Assembly (NCBI GenBank): GCA_934491515.1
Contig: CAKSTF010000001.1
Span: 151,172-215,171 of the forward strand
Source of the DNA: an uncultured Eubacteriales bacterium
Lineage (GTDB): Bacteria; Bacillota; Clostridia; Oscillospirales; Acutalibacteraceae
DNA: 64,000 nucleotides
Reading direction: 5' to 3'
A model generated the notes under the pieces. That model was not told where the DNA came from. It made no database searches and was given only the letters and a program-made list of their open reading frames with translations. Of this stretch, positions 50,497 to 58,942 are shown one piece after another. Both the position numbers and the translations under genes were made by a program. Positions within the stretch are counted from its first letter, which is position 1; each line of letters begins with the position of its first letter.

Positions 50497-51825
50497 TTAT
50501 TGCTGTGCGCCGTCCGGCGCGGACTTACCGTCAACGCTGCGGTCAACGTCGGGCGTTTCGGGTTCGCAGGCGCGAAGCGCCGCTATCGCCGTTTCTATCA
50601 TGCCGTCGTCCGGCTCTTTGGTGGTTATTCTTTGAAGCCACATTCCGGGTGCCGAAACTATTTTTGTAAACAGATTATCGTGCCTGCCGCACACGCGCAG
50701 AAGTTCAAAGCCCAGTCCGCAGACAAGCGGTATCATAAGTATTTTAACCGCCACCCACACGGCTGCGTTTTCGTAAACGCCCTTGAATATCAGCTGAACG
50801 GCGGTGGAAACAATAAAACTTACAAGTATCATAAGTATCATAAACGAAGTGCCGCACCTTGGATGAAAACGGCGTTCGCGCCGCACGTTTTCCACCGTAA
50901 GCGGTTTGTTGTGTTCATAACAGAAAATGGTTTTATGTTCGGCGCCGTGGTACATAAACACGCGGCGGATATCTTTAATAAGCGACACCGCCCACATATA
51001 TGCCACAAGCACAACAAGTTTTATTGCCTGCTCGATTGCGGCGCGCGCGGCGGATGAAAACCGCACGCCGGAAAGTTTTTGCAGTCCGCCTGCGGCAAGC
51101 CGCGGCAAAAGCATAAAAAGCACTACCGCCAACGCCACGCCCAGCACGGCGGAAACCACCGAAACGACAGTTTTTGCGGTTTCTTCCTTGTCGGCTTTAT
51201 CGGAGTTTATATCCGGCTTTCCCGTATTATCGGTTTTGTCAAATTCATTCTCTTTTGCGGTTTCCGTTTTATCGCCTTGGTCGGGTTCTTCATCCGATTT
51301 TCCCGTATTATCGGCTTTTTCGAATTCGTTCTCTTTTGCGGTTTCCGTTTTATCGCCTTGGTCGGGTTCTTCATCCGATTTTCCCGTATTATCGGCTTTT
51401 TCGAATTCGTTCTCTTTTGCGGTTTCCGTTTTATCACCTTGGTCGGGTTCTGTATCCGACTCTCGCGCATTGTCGGCTTCCGCGGTTTCTGTTGCCTCTT
51501 CTGTTCCGTCGCCGGCGGCTGCGGTTTCCGCCGTTTTTTTTCTGCCGGCGCTTTTCGGGGTTTCCTCAAGGTCGGTAAGGCCGGATATATCCGCTGATTT
51601 CATCATTGCCTTATAGCCGCCTATCATCGACTCCGCAAACGCCGCAACGCCGCGTATCACCGGCAGAGCAAAGACTTTATACTTATCCCTTACGGAATTT
51701 TGCGGCAGGTAACTTACGTCTATGCCGCCGTCGGCGGTTCTTACCGCCATTGCGGTCTTTTCGCTGCTTTTCATCATAACGCCTTCAATAAGCGCCTGTC
51801 CGCCGATACTTGTATACTTAGCCAA
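50497..51825 (-). CDS. DUF1385 (YqhQ) family membrane protein with acidic repeat insertion
   Basis: 442 residues, TTG start overlapping the sensor kinase end by eight bases. The family core is clear: SIGGQALIEGVMMKSSEKTAMAV at the start, then MYHGAEHKTIFCYEHNKPLTVENVRRE and RFHPRCGTSFM between membrane helices. Between residues about 90 and 225 lies an acidic insertion, not part of the core, with three 27-residue repeats (81-bp period; KADNTGKSDEEPDQGDKTET) and a 20-residue segment identical to the sensor kinase tail. The role of YqhQ is not established. Confidence 0.88.
   Translation of the reverse strand: MAKYTSIGGQALIEGVMMKSSEKTAMAVRTADGGIDVSYLPQNSVRDKYKVFALPVIRGVAAFAESMIGGYKAMMKSADISGLTDLEETPKSAGRKKTAETAAAGDGTEEATETAEADNARESDTEPDQGDKTETAKENEFEKADNTGKSDEEPDQGDKTETAKENEFEKADNTGKSDEEPDQGDKTETAKENEFDKTDNTGKPDINSDKADKEETAKTVVSVVSAVLGVALAVVLFMLLPRLAAGGLQKLSGVRFSSAARAAIEQAIKLVVLVAYMWAVSLIKDIRRVFMYHGAEHKTIFCYEHNKPLTVENVRRERRFHPRCGTSFMILMILVSFIVSTAVQLIFKGVYENAAVWVAVKILMIPLVCGLGFELLRVCGRHDNLFTKIVSAPGMWLQRITTKEPDDGMIETAIAALRACEPETPDVDRSVDGKSAPDGAQQ
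51250..51470 (-). repeat. 81-bp tandem repeats inside the DUF1385 gene
   Basis: Three copies with landmark CTCTTTTGCGGTTTCCGTTT at 51250, 51331 and 51412 (period 81 bp, 27 codons, in frame). The first two are nearly identical, which suggests recent expansion or slippage. Confidence 0.85.
51473..51532 (-). repeat. 60-nt segment identical to 51981-52040 (copy 1, in the DUF1385 gene)
   Basis: Every base from 51473 to 51532 matches 51981-52040, 508 bp away in the neighbouring gene. Both are read in the same frame and encode AETAAAGDGTEEATETAEA. Confidence 0.95.
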
Positions 51826-53512
51826 TTTGAATATCCCCGTTTTCAGTATTATTTATTGCGGTGCTTTCCGTGCTTTCATCGCCCGAAAGCGCCGCGTTTG
51901 TTTCTTTCGTTTCCGCATTGTCCGAAAGCGCTGCGTCTTTAAAATCAGCATTTTCGGCGGCTGCGGTTTTTTGCACGTTTTCGGCTTCCGCGGTTTCTGT
52001 TGCCTCTTCTGTTCCGTCGCCGGCGGCTGCGGTTTCCGCCTCTTCTGCCGGAGGCAGTGTTTCCGCTGCCGAATCGGGCGCGGTTTCGGTTTCGGGTTCG
52101 TCATACAGCGGCAGCACCACCGTAACGGTAGTTCCCACGCCCTCCTTACTTTCGATAAACAAAAGCCCGTCGTGCTGTTTTATAATTTCGTCCGCCACGG
52201 CAAGACCTATGCCGCTGCCCCTTACGGTATTATTAGCCTTATAGAATTTTTCCTTAACGTGATCTATATCCTTTACGGGTATACCGACGCCCGTATCCTT
52301 TACTTCTATCTGGATACAGCCTTCTTTAAGGGTTTGTACAATAAGCACAAGTCCGCCCTTTTCGGTATACTTTACCGCGTTGTCTATAATATTTATGAAC
52401 ACCTGTTTAAGGCGGTCGCGGTCGCCCATTACTATGGCGTTCTGCGCAGGCGGCGTGTACGATATCTCTATGCCCTGCTTTCTTGCAAGTTCGCTGTACA
52501 TATCGGTAACGGTGCGCAAAAGTTCCGATACGTCGATAGGCGACGTGGTAACCTTAAGTCTGCCCTGCTGCATACGCGAAAAGTCAAGCAGTTCCTCCAC
52601 AAGGTTTGAAAGCCTGTCCGCTTCGGACAAAACAACGTCAAGTCCGCGCGATACAAGTTCTTCGTCCGTGCCTACAGCGGATTTTGCCGTTTCGCCCCAA
52701 CCTCTTATTGCGGTAAGCGGCGTGCGCAGTTCGTGGGAAACGCTTGAAATAAAGTCGTTTTTAAGTTTTTCGGTGTTCTGCAGTTCGGAAGCCATATAGT
52801 TTACCGTGTCGCAAAGGTCGCCTATTTCATCGTCCCGATGCTTTTTAACGGCACAGGTAAGGTCGCCTGCGGCTATTTTTCTTGCGGCGGCGCCCACTTC
52901 GCGTATCGGGGTTACTATGGTATCAAGGAATCTTATACCCAGTCCCGCATAAAGAATAAAGATAAGCACCAAAACCACGAAAATGACCGTGCTTAAAAAA
53001 CTTATGCGCTGGCGCGTGGCTTTAAGGGACACAGCCCAAGTAAACGCGCCCAAAATGCGGTTGCTTTTATCGCGCACGATGTTTGTTCCCGTCATAACAT
53101 ATTCGCCTGCGTTGCTGCGGCTGCGCTGAACAAACACGCCGTCCGAACTTTTAAGCGCCTCTGCGAAAAACTCACCGTCGTTCACATTATCGGGTGCAAA
53201 ACCGCTTGTGGAAACAAACGCGTTGCCGTCGCGGTCGGCAACGCGGACTTCTATTTTATCCTTGCTTGCAAAACCTTCGCACAAATCGACCGCCGCCGAT
53301 TTAAACGACTTTGACGTGGCGGAGGAAAGGGAGGAAAACTCCCTTGCATAGGAAGCCGCCGACTTGCGGACGTTATCATAATAAATAGAACTTGTTACGG
53401 AGGACAGAATAACGCCGATAACGATAAGCACCACCGTTGTTACGGTGAAAACTTCCGTAAACCAACGGGCGATTATGCTTTTAAAATTTATCTTTTTAAG
53501 GTCTATATGCAT
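51818..53512 (-). CDS. Sensor histidine kinase
   Basis: 564 residues, site AAGGAGG. Two membrane helices (about 17-38 and 172-192) flank an extracytoplasmic sensor region, then HAMP (193-245), HisKA with the phospho-acceptor His in SSVSHELRTPL (about 258) and HATPase (VNNIIDNAVKYTE-like IFINIIDNAVKYTEKGG, KDTGVGIPVKD, GSGIGLAVADEI). A 90-residue Ala/Glu/Thr tail follows that is not part of the kinase and shares 20 residues with the DUF1385 insertion. The partner regulator is encoded just upstream. WalK-like in plan, but specificity is unknown. Confidence 0.92.
   Translation of the reverse strand: MHIDLKKINFKSIIARWFTEVFTVTTVVLIVIGVILSSVTSSIYYDNVRKSAASYAREFSSLSSATSKSFKSAAVDLCEGFASKDKIEVRVADRDGNAFVSTSGFAPDNVNDGEFFAEALKSSDGVFVQRSRSNAGEYVMTGTNIVRDKSNRILGAFTWAVSLKATRQRISFLSTVIFVVLVLIFILYAGLGIRFLDTIVTPIREVGAAARKIAAGDLTCAVKKHRDDEIGDLCDTVNYMASELQNTEKLKNDFISSVSHELRTPLTAIRGWGETAKSAVGTDEELVSRGLDVVLSEADRLSNLVEELLDFSRMQQGRLKVTTSPIDVSELLRTVTDMYSELARKQGIEISYTPPAQNAIVMGDRDRLKQVFINIIDNAVKYTEKGGLVLIVQTLKEGCIQIEVKDTGVGIPVKDIDHVKEKFYKANNTVRGSGIGLAVADEIIKQHDGLLFIESKEGVGTTVTVVLPLYDEPETETAPDSAAETLPPAEEAETAAAGDGTEEATETAEAENVQKTAAAENADFKDAALSDNAETKETNAALSGDESTESTAINNTENGDIQIG
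51981..52040 (-). repeat. 60-nt segment identical to 51473-51532 (copy 2, in the sensor kinase gene)
   Basis: Second copy of the perfect direct repeat, located in the C-terminal tail region of the kinase (about residues 490-510). Confidence 0.95.
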
Positions 53513-53669
53513 AATTCTTTCCTCCTTTTTAAATTTTTAAGGCATCGCGGCGCTGGCGCACCGTGCGTCGGGCGGCTGATTTTGTTTTCCGCCTTTTAAA
53601 TCTTTTGTTTTTTTGTTTCTTCTGTTTCTTCTTTTTTCTGCTTTTTCTTTTTAATGTGCGGCGCCGCCC

Positions 53670-54371
53670 TTAAAGGGTGTTCCACTTATATCCCATTCCC
53701 CACACGGTAACAAGGTGTGCCGGTCTTGAGGGATCGTCCTCTATCTTCATACGCAGGCGCCTTACGTTAACGTCCACTATCTTTTCTTCGCCGTAATAAC
53801 TGTCGCCCCAGATTTTCACCAATATATCGTGGCGGGAAAGCGCAACGTCGGGATTGGCGAAAAAGTATTCCATTATCTGAAATTCCACCTGGGTAAGTTC
53901 TATCTCCGTTCCTTTTTTAAGGAGGGTCCTGCGGCGGAAATCAAGTTTAAAGTCGCCGAGGGTCACGGCGCTGCCCGAAGAATCGCCCTTTTTGCCGTAC
54001 AGTTCCACCCTGCGGTAAAGACTGTCCACGCGCGCCAGCAGTTCGGACGGGCTGAAAGGTTTTGTTATATAATCGTCCGCCCCTATCGTAAGGCCGCTTA
54101 CCTTATCGGTCTCCTGCGATTTGGCGGTAAGCATTATAATTCCCATGGTGTCGCTTCTTTTGCGGAGTTCGCGGCAAAGCGAAAAACCGTCCATGCCCGG
54201 CATCATAACGTCAAGCAAAGCCACGTCAAACGCGAAAGCGCCCGTGTCCACAAGTTCAAGCGCCTCTTCCGCCGACGCAGCCTCGGTCACTTCATATCCC
54301 GCGCGGCGCAGATTTATGGCTTCAAACTCTCTTATCGCGTCCTCGTCTTCCACTATAAGCAATCTTTTCAT
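53670..54371 (-). CDS. OmpR-family response regulator
   Basis: 233 residues, site AAGGCGG. Receiver domain 1-120 with Asp54 in ALLDVMMPGMDG, Lys in AKSQETDK region and a C-terminal winged helix (ELTQVEFQIMEYFF; VDVNVRRLRMKIEDDP). The kinase gene follows after a 157-base purine-rich spacer (minus strand), and a lipoprotein gene precedes by 15 bases, so the three likely form one signalling unit. Confidence 0.94.
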   Translation of the reverse strand: MKRLLIVEDEDAIREFEAINLRRAGYEVTEAASAEEALELVDTGAFAFDVALLDVMMPGMDGFSLCRELRKRSDTMGIIMLTAKSQETDKVSGLTIGADDYITKPFSPSELLARVDSLYRRVELYGKKGDSSGSAVTLGDFKLDFRRRTLLKKGTEIELTQVEFQIMEYFFANPDVALSRHDILVKIWGDSYYGEEKIVDVNVRRLRMKIEDDPSRPAHLVTVWGMGYKWNTL

Positions 54372-54386
54372 TATGTTACCGCCTTT

Positions 54387-55709
54387 CTAATCCGAAGTTG
54401 TTTTAAACATTTCTTTAAGGTCGTCAAACTCTATCCTTATACCGTTCTTTACTTCGTAAGAAAAAATCTCCGCCGCAAAAACGGCGTTTTCCTCGCTTGT
54501 TATCTTCTGTATCTGGGGATTCTTTTCGTGCGCTTTCTTAAAGCCGTCCGCCGTATACGCCGTAACGGTAAACAGTTTTTTTCCAACCGTTGCCGTTTCT
54601 TTATCATAGGCAAAAAACGTTCTGGAGTGGTTTTCTATATCCTTTAATACCGCAATGTTGTTAACAAGTCTTGCAGGTATGTCAAGGCGGTAGCCGTCCG
54701 CCGTGTTTGTAAGCGATATCTGTTTTACGGTAAGTATCTCGCCGTCAAAATCGCACCAGTTCGTATAGTATATCCTGTCTCCGGCAGAATCCGCCGCAGG
54801 CGCTTCGGTGGCAACGGGAAGTTCTATTATGCCGTCGCCGTTTATATCGGCGGCGGAAATTCCCGTGCTGCGCAAAGTGGAAGTGTTTTCTTTCTTTAAC
54901 GGGTCAAGAAGCGGATTTTTAAGTTCGCCGTTTTCTAAAAACAAAACTTCGGTTATCATTCCGCCGCCCTTTTCCTCGTCTATAAATATCGCGTGCGCGC
55001 CGGAAGACAGGGTGGAATAAACCGGCTCGCCCACGCTTTTTACGGTGCCGTCCATCGCGCAGCCGGCGGTTTTGTTTATTCCGTTTTCAGTGAAAGAGTA
55101 AAGGCTTGCCGTGTTGGTTGCCGCTGCCGCGTCAAGATACTGCAAAAACAGTTCGTATTTGCCGTTTAAATCTATATCGCAGCACAAAAAGGCGGTATAC
55201 TGCTGCAAAACGCGCTCGGTCATAGTGTTTTCCCTTACGGAATACACACCTACCTTTTTTTCGCTGCTGCCGTATATTTCCCAGCCGACAAGTATTTCGG
55301 TGTTGCCGTCGGCGTCAAGGTCGCAGAACTCTATCTTCTCAACGCCGCCTGCCGGCACGGTACATTCCGCCGCGGCTTTCCATTTGCCGTCCGTTTTGCG
55401 GATAAGTTTGATATGCAGAACGGTCTCGCCGCCGTTCACCGTGCTGTAAAAAGCAAATGCCTCAAGCGTGCCGTCGCTGTCAATATCGCGCAGAACGATC
55501 GGGGAGCGCATATCGCCGGAACTGGGATAAACAAGGGTATAATTGCCCTTAACGCCTTTACGAAGCGCTTCGCTTATGGGGCGCATATCGCCCGAAAGCG
55601 ACGGAGGACTGAGCAGTTTTTCCGGTTCGCTTACTATCTGGCAGCCGGCAAGAAACAGGCACAGAAACACCGTTAAAACCGCCGCTGCGCGGCGCAGTAT
55701 TTTTTTCAC
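54387..55709 (-). CDS. Lipoprotein with FG-GAP/VCBS-like repeats
   Basis: 440 residues, GTG start after AAAGGGGGCG. Lipobox LFLAGC (Cys about 23). The exported body has several calcium-loop-like motifs: RDIDSDGTLEAFAF, CDLDADGNTEILVG, CDIDLNGKYELFLQ, ADINGDGIIELPVA, as in FG-GAP beta-propeller repeats. It may be a ligand-binding partner for the downstream two-component system; that is inference from gene order only. Confidence 0.8.
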   Translation of the reverse strand: MKKILRRAAAVLTVFLCLFLAGCQIVSEPEKLLSPPSLSGDMRPISEALRKGVKGNYTLVYPSSGDMRSPIVLRDIDSDGTLEAFAFYSTVNGGETVLHIKLIRKTDGKWKAAAECTVPAGGVEKIEFCDLDADGNTEILVGWEIYGSSEKKVGVYSVRENTMTERVLQQYTAFLCCDIDLNGKYELFLQYLDAAAATNTASLYSFTENGINKTAGCAMDGTVKSVGEPVYSTLSSGAHAIFIDEEKGGGMITEVLFLENGELKNPLLDPLKKENTSTLRSTGISAADINGDGIIELPVATEAPAADSAGDRIYYTNWCDFDGEILTVKQISLTNTADGYRLDIPARLVNNIAVLKDIENHSRTFFAYDKETATVGKKLFTVTAYTADGFKKAHEKNPQIQKITSEENAVFAAEIFSYEVKNGIRIEFDDLKEMFKTTSD

Positions 55710-55747
55710 GGCAATCGCCCCCTTTTAAAGATAATTATACATAATGT

Positions 55748-55776
55748 ATTATATCATAAAGCAGTGAATAATTAAA
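55748..55776 (-). promoter_or_regulatory. Probable promoter of the lipoprotein-two-component operon
   Basis: TTTAAT (55771-55776), 17-base spacer, TATAAT (55748-55753) on the minus strand; the -35 is weak. The rest of the gap 55710-56090 holds GC-rich short repeats (several AAAGCGCGGC) and one 20-bp palindrome copy at 55845-55864. Confidence 0.45.
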
Positions 55777-56011
55777 GAGTTTTTTCGCACGAAAAATTCA
55801 CGGAAATTTCGCCGCAAAAGTTTTTAAAAAACAACAGGCGAAACGGGCGAAACGCGTTTCCGGTCCGCCTTTTCACGCGGCGGTTTTAAAGCAGGGTATT
55901 TTTTATAAAAAGCGGATTTCCGCTCCCTAAAGCGCGGCAAAGGCACCGATTAAGCGTGAACGCGCCAAAGCGCGGCGGAATTTGTAACAAAAAGCGCGGC
56001 AAAGAGCCGCA

Positions 56012-56042
56012 AAAATATCCGCTGCGGTTTTCGCAGCGGATA
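56012..56042 (-). terminator. Terminator after tadA
   Basis: TATCCGCTGCG (56016-56026) pairs with CGCAGCGGATA (56032-56042), with TTTTTGC following on the minus strand. Confidence 0.8.
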
Positions 56043-56090
56043 AATTAAATCCCATAAAGCCGTATTCTGTTTTTGGTCGGCAGGCGGTGT

Positions 56091-56531
56091 TTAACCGCGT
56101 TTGCCGCTGAAAAATTCGTCAAGCAATTCTTTGCACTCTTTTTCCCTTACTCCGCCGTATATACGGGGCTTTTTACCCGGCAGGTCGCCTGCAAAAACAC
56201 GGCTTTCGGCAGCGCCCGATTCGGGATCGGCGGCGCCGAACACAACTTCGTCTATACGGGCGGCGATTATTGCGCCCATACACATAAGGCAGGGTTCAAG
56301 CGTTACATAAAGGGTACAGCCGTCAAGCCGCCAGTCCCCGGTTTTTTCGTTCGCGGCGGCTATTGCCTCACATTCGGCGTGGGAAAGCGTGCTTTTTTTA
56401 TGTTCGCGCATATTATGCGCGCAGGCTATTATCTCGCCGTTTTTAACTATCACCGCACCTACGGGTATTTCGCCTTTCTTTGCGGCGATCTTTGCTTCCG
56501 CTATTGCGGCGTTCATAAATTTTGCATCCAT
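56091..56531 (-). CDS. tadA: tRNA-specific adenosine deaminase TadA
   Basis: 146 residues. HAECEAI supplies the zinc His and proton-shuttle Glu, and PCLMCMGA the two zinc cysteines. It converts A34 to inosine in tRNA-Arg(ACG). The first ATG is used; GAGGAA lies 15 bases upstream, rather far, and another ATG at codon 6 is possible. A 41-bp tandem array covers the upstream region, so each array unit carries a GAGGAA-like site. Confidence 0.94.
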   Translation of the reverse strand: MDAKFMNAAIAEAKIAAKKGEIPVGAVIVKNGEIIACAHNMREHKKSTLSHAECEAIAAANEKTGDWRLDGCTLYVTLEPCLMCMGAIIAARIDEVVFGAADPESGAAESRVFAGDLPGKKPRIYGGVREKECKELLDEFFSGKRG

Positions 56532-56740
56532 TTTTTTAGGTTTAATTCCTCTTTTTCCTACTAACCGTTGGTTTTTTTAGGTTTAAGTCCTTTATTTTCT
56601 GCTATTCGTTGGCTTTTTTAGGTTTAATTCCTCTTTTTTCTGCTGACCGTTGGTTTTTTGGGTTAAAAGTTTCTTTTTTCCTGCTAACCGCGGGTTTTTT
56701 AGGCTTAAAGTTACTTTTTCCTGCTAACGTTGGTTTTTTG
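56531..56740. repeat. Tandem array of five 41-bp units upstream of tadA
   Basis: T-runs beginning at 56531, 56572, 56614, 56654, 56695 and 56734 mark units of 39-42 bp with the plan TTTTTTAGGTTTAA, TTCCTCTTTTTC, CTGCTAACCGTTGG. Units differ by several bases. The array fills most of the 324-base gap between the membrane protein gene and tadA; two 20-bp palindromes (56762-56781, 56806-56825) follow. Confidence 0.9.
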
Positions 56741-56761
56741 GGGGGTTAAAAATCCGTTTTT

Positions 56762-56825
56762 ACCGGAAACGCGTTTTGTGTTATTCGCCATTTTTAAGAC
56801 TTCCGACCGGAAACGCGTTTCCGGT
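56762..56825. repeat. Two copies of the 20-bp ACCGGAAACGCGTTTCCGGT palindrome
   Basis: 56762-56781 (imperfect right arm, TTTTGTGT) and 56806-56825 (perfect palindrome), just downstream of the membrane protein gene. Confidence 0.9.
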
Positions 56826-56855
56826 TTAAAGACTGTTTTTATACAAAGCGCGGGT

Positions 56856-57695
56856 TTATCGGTCTTTTTCCGTATCGTTTTCGGTTTCGGGCAGCGCATC
56901 CTTATTTTCGGCGCCAAAATCCGTATTCTGCGGCGCTTCGGGGGCTGCCGCCGTTATTTCCGCCGCCGGCGTTGCTTCCGGTTTTTCGGGCGTCGGCTGC
57001 GCGTTCATTGCAGCAAAACGTGCCTGTTCGCGCGCCTTGCGTTCCGCATAGGAGAAGCAGGGCTGCTTTTTAGACGCCGCATACAGGAAAAACGGCTGTG
57101 TTACGGGAAATATTATCGAAAGCACCAGATAAAGCACTGCGTTTTTGCCATCGAACAATGCAAAAAGTTTATAAAGGGCTATATAATAGAACACCCCGAA
57201 CGCGATTGCCGCAAGAAACGCCAGCAGCATAGGCACCGTTGCCGTAATAAAATTTACCGCCATTGCCGGTGTGATATTGCGGTCCGTAATTCCGTAATAC
57301 ACCATATCGACAACCGGCATTGAAATCGCAATGCTGCCTATAAACAGAAGTGCGTAGGTTACAATTCCAAGCACCAAAAGCACCCTGCCGCCGTTTTTGC
57401 CGCCGTTTCCGCTTTTACCCCTGTATTTATCGGCCATGGCGCCCATAAGCACAAGATCGAAAAACGGCACAAAAGCATACCACGGTTTTTTTGTTTTTGT
57501 GGCGAACGACATATTGAAAAGACCTATGCCGCCGAACACTTTAACCACAATCACCGCCGCCGCGACAACAAGCATATAAACGGCAAAAAACACAATTGCC
57601 GCCTTTATTGCGGTAAGTGCCGCGGTAGAGAAAAACAGATCGTTTTCCGCCATACCGTAATCAAGGAAATCTTCAAAATCGGGTATTTCGTACAT
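56856..57695 (-). CDS. Polytopic membrane protein of unknown function
   Basis: 279 residues, site AAAGAAAGGAAA. About five hydrophobic segments lie between residues 27 and 210 (AAIVFFAVYMLVVAAAVIVV; VLLVLGIVTYALLFIGSIAI; TVPMLLAFLAAIAFGVFYYIALY; AVLYLVLSIIFPVTQPFFLY). The soluble C-terminal 65 residues are Ala/Pro/Glu-rich. PWYAFVPFFDLVLMGAMADK resembles the DUF5684-like signature of clostridial membrane proteins, but I am not certain. Between the CPBP protease gene and tadA. Confidence 0.65.
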   Translation of the reverse strand: MYEIPDFEDFLDYGMAENDLFFSTAALTAIKAAIVFFAVYMLVVAAAVIVVKVFGGIGLFNMSFATKTKKPWYAFVPFFDLVLMGAMADKYRGKSGNGGKNGGRVLLVLGIVTYALLFIGSIAISMPVVDMVYYGITDRNITPAMAVNFITATVPMLLAFLAAIAFGVFYYIALYKLFALFDGKNAVLYLVLSIIFPVTQPFFLYAASKKQPCFSYAERKAREQARFAAMNAQPTPEKPEATPAAEITAAAPEAPQNTDFGAENKDALPETENDTEKDR

Positions 57696-57777
57696 AAAAC
57701 AGTTTCCTTTCTTTGTTTAAACAAACAACGATTTTTTTATTTGTATCAAACGGAAAAAGCCGCGCCCTTTCCGCCTT

Positions 57778-58773
57778 TTACACAAGCCAGCGCAGCGACT
57801 CAAGCAGCGCTATTACCGCAAAAACTATTACCGCCGGATTTGTGAACATATAAAGATACTTGGACGAAGTATTTATCCGCATATCGCTTTCTTTCACCTT
57901 TATATCCTGCCTTATTCCCTTTGTAAGAGCAGCGGCGGCGCCCAGCGCAAGGCTTAATACCAAAAACAGAATATATATGGCGTTTCCCACCCCGTACGCC
58001 AGCGATTCGCTGAAAAAATCAAGCAGCACCGACACAAGGTTATTTGCAAAATGCACCGCCATACATATACGCACGGAACCCGTTTTTACCCTTATATATC
58101 CCAAAATAAGACCCACCGTAAAGGCAAAGGGTATCTGAACAAAGTTGCCGTGCATAACGCCGAAAAATACAGCGCTTACGATTATTGAAAAGCCTTCCCC
58201 GAAAGGCAGCAACATTCCCTGCAATATTCCGCGGAAAGCAAATTCTTCCGCCAGCGCCGGCATAACGGCAGTTGCGATAACGCAAAGCAAAAAGCCGTAA
58301 ATGCCTTGCGGCAGCGCGGAGGAGGGCATGCTGTATTCAAATCCCATTCCTTCAAAAAAGGAGGAAAGATAACCGCTTGCCATATTGGCAAAAGCGCAAA
58401 ATCCAAGGCCCATAAAAAAGTATGCCACCGCATGGCCGCCCTCGGGTTTTGAAAAGGGCACGGTTTCGGTAATTGTTCTGCCGTACTTGCGGCAGGAAAT
58501 TATAAACGGAACCGTAAACAACAGCAGTGACAGCACTATCTGAAGCGCCTGTTCGGTTGCAGGCGACGCCGCCGCTGCCGTGAACGCCTCCCTGAAAGAG
58601 GGAAAAATAAGCGCGATCGCCAGCAAAACATATTTAAGAACGTAAGAAAACAGCAGCACGAAAATGCATGGCATACCTACAAACGTGGCTATTCTTTTGA
58701 CCCTTTCCCGTTCGATATAGACCTTCGGGTCGGGCGTAAATGCACAATAAGGACCGAACTGTGATTCTTTCAT
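57778..58773 (-). CDS. CPBP family intramembrane metalloprotease
   Basis: 331 residues, site AAGGAAAG. Eight or so membrane helices; the CAAX/Abi signature is present: AEEFAFRGILQGM (EExxxR, about 197) and FGVMHGN (about 229), with a later HFANNLV. Family members process prenylated or bacteriocin-related peptides or act in self-immunity. Substrate unknown. Confidence 0.9.
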   Translation of the reverse strand: MKESQFGPYCAFTPDPKVYIERERVKRIATFVGMPCIFVLLFSYVLKYVLLAIALIFPSFREAFTAAAASPATEQALQIVLSLLLFTVPFIISCRKYGRTITETVPFSKPEGGHAVAYFFMGLGFCAFANMASGYLSSFFEGMGFEYSMPSSALPQGIYGFLLCVIATAVMPALAEEFAFRGILQGMLLPFGEGFSIIVSAVFFGVMHGNFVQIPFAFTVGLILGYIRVKTGSVRICMAVHFANNLVSVLLDFFSESLAYGVGNAIYILFLVLSLALGAAAALTKGIRQDIKVKESDMRINTSSKYLYMFTNPAVIVFAVIALLESLRWLV

Positions 58774-58942
58774 ACAACTTTCCTTTCTTTCCCTTTTTTC
58801 GGCGTCTTTTCAGGGAATTCAGACCCTGCGGGTTGCGCAGGCGTTTAAAAAGGCGTTCTGTGCCGCGGCGGCAAACTGCTTTTTAGGCAAACCGCTTTTA
58901 GGCGTAGCGCTTTTTAAAAGTTAACATTTTTCTTTTGATTTT

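Noticed and set aside
56531..56740. Insertion sequence remnant
   Set aside because: No transposase fragment or terminal inverted repeats; the region is a simple 41-bp tandem array.
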